A stretch of 64,000 nt of DNA from Bacteroidetes bacterium HGW-Bacteroidetes-8. Its GTDB lineage: Bacteria; Bacteroidota; Bacteroidia; Bacteroidales; UBA932. The notes under the pieces are model-generated. The model made no database searches and was not told where the DNA came from. It saw nothing but the letters and a program-made list of their open reading frames with translations. The stretch is taken from NCBI GenBank assembly GCA_002840895.1, contig PHCZ01000001.1:476278-540277 (forward strand), read 5' to 3'. Of this stretch, positions 61,612 through 64,000 are shown in pieces. Positions within the stretch are counted from its first letter, which is position 1; each line of letters begins with the position of its first letter. A program made the position numbers and the translations under genes.

Positions 61612-63352
61612 TGTTCAATTCGGTATTAAGTTGCTCCAGGTATTTATTGAAATCTTCACTCTTAAAGAGTGAATAGTTCATTTGGCGCAAAATATTAATT
61701 ATCTTCTTGTAAAAATTTCCACACTCTTCAAAATCTTCGAACTCATACTCTCTTTCGCAAATATCAAGCGCAAGATAGTACATATAGCTCTGTCTCTCCA
61801 TAGGACAGTTTGCATCAATCTTGTCAAATGCGTCCTGTTGAAGAATCACAAAGTCCATCAGCTCAGATTTCCAGTACCTCTTATGATACTCCAGAGGGAC
61901 ACCATCATCTCCCAGAATATTGATCTGCTCGTATGCCTCTTTACCGCGTAGTACAATGTTTTTCCCACGCATAACCTTTTCTACCCAATCCTCTCCAATT
62001 CTGTTTTTAAAATCTTCGATAATCTCCGGATACTCCAGGTATTTTGAGTATGAATCTATCGGATCAACCGCCGGATATCTCTTTCTGTCTGCCCTGTTCT
62101 GAGATAGTGCAAAAAAGCACCTGGCAGCCTTTTTTGTAGATTCAGTAACCGGCTCTTTTAGGTTACCTCCTGCAGGAGAGACAGTCCCTATAAAAGTGAC
62201 AGAGCCTGTTTGGCCATTATTAAGATTAACAATCCCGGCTCTTGCATAGAAACTAGAGATAATTGCAGGCAGGTCCATTGGGAAGGCATCAGCCCCGGGA
62301 AGCTCCTCCATCCTGTTACTCATTTCACGGAGAGCCTGTGCCCAGCGTGATGTAGAGTCTGCAAGCAAGAGAACTTTTAACCCCATTGCTCTGTAATACT
62401 CTCCTATGGTCATTGCGGTATAGACCGAAGCCTCCCTGGCTGCAACTGGCATATTTGAGGTGTTGCAGATAATTGTGGTTCTCTCCATAAGCTTCCTTCC
62501 GGTGCGTGGGTCTTCAAGCTTAGGAAACTCTGTGAAGATCTCAACAACCTCGTTTGCTCTCTCTCCACAGGCTGCAAAAATAATTACATCTGCATCTGCC
62601 TGTTTTGATATTGCGTGTTGAAGAACAGTCTTGCCACTTCCGAATGGTCCCGGAATAAAACCTGTACCCCCCTCTGCTATTGGGTTGAATGTATCAATCA
62701 CACGAACTCTTGTCTCCATTATACGGAATGGTCTCGGTTTGTCCCTATATTTTGTAATTGCAAGCTTTACAGGCCATTTCTGTTTCATTGTTACATTAAT
62801 ACTATCTCCGGATTCGTTTGAGAGAACAGCAATAGTGTCATTTACAGTATACTCGCCAGCAGATGCTATTGTTTTGATGGTGTAACTACCTTCAAATGAA
62901 AAAGGAACCATTATTTTATGAGGCAACCATCCCTCCTTTACCTCACCAAGCCAATCAGCTGCAAAAACCTCATCTCCGGGTTTTGCAAAGGGTGTAAACT
63001 CCCATTTTTTGTCCGGATCTAAGGCAATTGTGTACTCACCTCTGGTTAGAAAAACACCTTTCATTGTCTCCAGATTATTCTGAAGTCCGTCATAAATACT
63101 AGAAAGTATTCCCGGACCAAGATCTATCTCCAGTAAGTGCCCCTGAAACTCTGCCTTATCTCCGGCTTTAAGGCCTCTGGTGCTTTCATATACCTGAACA
63201 AAAGCCTCTTTACCGTTAATCTTGATTATCTCTGCCATCATTCTCGTACCGGAGAGATCAATGTAACAGATCTCGTTCTGAGCAACGGGACCATCAACCT
63301 CTATGGTGACAAGATTGGAGATAATCCCTGTAACTATTCCTGTGGTTTTCAT
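61601..63352 (-). CDS. ntpA: V-type ATPase subunit A (catalytic)
   Basis: 583-residue catalytic subunit. It has the N-terminal barrel, the bulge (non-homologous) domain, the P-loop GPFGSGKTVLQHAISK (about residues 232-247), the catalytic Glu in CGERANEVVEI, LADSTSRWAQALREMSNRM and a C-terminal helical domain. It is 3 nt downstream of the DUF2764 gene and overlaps subunit B by 11 nt. With subunit K, this indicates a Na+- or H+-pumping V-ATPase. Confidence 0.96.
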   Translation of the reverse strand: MKTTGIVTGIISNLVTIEVDGPVAQNEICYIDLSGTRMMAEIIKINGKEAFVQVYESTRGLKAGDKAEFQGHLLEIDLGPGILSSIYDGLQNNLETMKGVFLTRGEYTIALDPDKKWEFTPFAKPGDEVFAADWLGEVKEGWLPHKIMVPFSFEGSYTIKTIASAGEYTVNDTIAVLSNESGDSINVTMKQKWPVKLAITKYRDKPRPFRIMETRVRVIDTFNPIAEGGTGFIPGPFGSGKTVLQHAISKQADADVIIFAACGERANEVVEIFTEFPKLEDPRTGRKLMERTTIICNTSNMPVAAREASVYTAMTIGEYYRAMGLKVLLLADSTSRWAQALREMSNRMEELPGADAFPMDLPAIISSFYARAGIVNLNNGQTGSVTFIGTVSPAGGNLKEPVTESTKKAARCFFALSQNRADRKRYPAVDPIDSYSKYLEYPEIIEDFKNRIGEDWVEKVMRGKNIVLRGKEAYEQINILGDDGVPLEYHKRYWKSELMDFVILQQDAFDKIDANCPMERQSYMYYLALDICEREYEFEDFEECGNFYKKIINILRQMNYSLFKSEDFNKYLEQLNTELNNGK

Positions 63353-63355
63353 ATA

Positions 63356-63994
63356 TTAGTTTTTATTATCCATATTAAATGAGCCCTTAACCTCATCCAC
63401 AAATTTTTTGAATATGACAGCCCCTCTTTTTCTGTCTAGCTTGGCCCAGCGTTTAACAATTGATGCCTTTAGCAAAAAGGAGAGTATAACGTTAATGTCA
63501 AAATAGCTGAAAGTGCATATCTCATTGGCTCTCTCCCAGCGAAGTGAGTCCAGAAGCTGCTCTCTCTCCAGAATGTTTTCGTTTTCCAGAATTTTAAGAA
63601 CAGGTGTAGAGAGTTCGCTAAGATGTATTATTCCCATATCTGTTGCTTTACTGTTTTTTAGAGCATCGGTAAATTCACTGTTTCCGATTATAAAGTCAGA
63701 TGGATCCTGCGAGCTCTTCCTGGCAAGATAGGCAGCCTGGATATTTCTTATTTCAAGATCTGTAGTAAAATATTCACGTATGAATTTATTAGGCATTTTT
63801 AGGGCTGCTCTATAAAAGTGATTGTTGAGATTCTCCTCCTTTAGCCCGAAAAATAGCCACTCCATACAACGGATATCCTCCGGTGTACTCATATCTGAAA
63901 TGTGGGCGAAAAGAGCATCAAGATCAAAACCTGAACTCTCAAAGTCAAGTGCAATGTCCGGAAGCCCCGATATGATGTAGTGGTAGTTTCTCAT
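63356..63994 (-). CDS. DUF2764 family V-ATPase-associated protein
   Basis: 212-residue protein, complete from ATG 63994 to the stop at 63356. It is helical, with the family-type N-terminus MRNYHYIISGLPDIALDFES, RCMEWLFFGLKEENLNNHFY near residue 40, LLDSLRWERANEICTFSYFD near residue 145 and FLLKASIVKRWAKLDRKRG near residue 170. In Bacteroidota and Chlamydiae a gene of this family stands between subunits E and A and is the likely counterpart of subunit C, which is absent here. Its product may join the ring to the stalk. The E-subunit gene would lie beyond the right edge. Confidence 0.85.
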   Translation of the reverse strand: MRNYHYIISGLPDIALDFESSGFDLDALFAHISDMSTPEDIRCMEWLFFGLKEENLNNHFYRAALKMPNKFIREYFTTDLEIRNIQAAYLARKSSQDPSDFIIGNSEFTDALKNSKATDMGIIHLSELSTPVLKILENENILEREQLLDSLRWERANEICTFSYFDINVILSFLLKASIVKRWAKLDRKRGAVIFKKFVDEVKGSFNMDNKN

Positions 63995-64000
63995 CGTTAT

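Overview
The window is a chromosomal segment of a Bacteroidota bacterium, probably order Bacteroidales. The evidence is a SusC/SusD pair, many promoters of the Bacteroidetes type (TAnnTTTG at -7, some with a TTTG or TTG 19-20 nt upstream), little use of Shine-Dalgarno sites, a low-GC genome rich in AGA/AGG codons, MqnA (futalosine route to menaquinone), a large TldD/TldE pair, type B ribosomal protein L31 and the bacterial V-type ATPase operon with a DUF2764 gene. The genus cannot be fixed from the sequence. I see no prophage, insertion sequence, CRISPR array or plasmid function.

Layout. 1-4044 (+): the end of a MurK-like amino-sugar kinase, murQ, recR, a sodium:solute symporter and mntP, closely spaced. 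4082-5860: mqnA and corA. 5876-7165 (-): a POT peptide transporter, divergent from rpsA-rnz-S41 protease (7334-11809). 11801-13757 (-): mltG and a LysM glucosaminidase, divergent from cdd. A small SRP RNA (about 14332-14411) ends at the start codon of mnmA. 15633-19409 (-): KamA-like radical SAM protein, a TIGR01777-type epimerase and an MBL hydrolase. 19480-21847 (+): rsmI-like methyltransferase, folB, mtaB. 21844-26259 (-): a TamB-like protein whose membrane anchor is encoded upstream of its first ATG. 26423-27448: tsaD. 27652-32371: a SusC/SusD pair with no enzymes or regulator beside it. 32515-37321 (-): FKBP isomerase, NhaC, TldE, TldD, divergent from a WYL regulator.

38371-48339 (-) is the most distinctive part. 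It holds ten minus-strand genes for envelope and small membrane proteins: a lipoprotein, a secreted protein, a two-module OmpA protein, an eight-repeat Ig-like protein with a DUF3494 (ice-binding-like) tip, AI-2E exporter, hypothetical, holin-like protein, YtxH and an Lmo0937-like peptide. Two paralogous AraC regulators carrying an N-terminal CxxC motif are interleaved. It reads as a co-regulated envelope or stress island.

48454-53387: tRNA-Gly(CCC), an M14 peptidase, a zeta-like kinase overlapping a 51-residue small gene (toxin-antitoxin-like), a DUF2400 protein, and a BlaI/M56-TonB pair with palindromes upstream. 53475-57273 (-): rpmE2, a BI-1 protein, a NamZ-like exo-muramidase (DUF1343) and glmM. 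57369-63994 (-): V-type ATPase K, I, D, B, A and DUF2764; the operon continues past the right edge.

Functional themes are cell-wall salvage (kinase, MurQ, NamZ, MltG, glucosaminidase), sodium economy (SSS symporter, NhaC, a K subunit with Na+-type ligands), translation and tRNA modification, and envelope stress.
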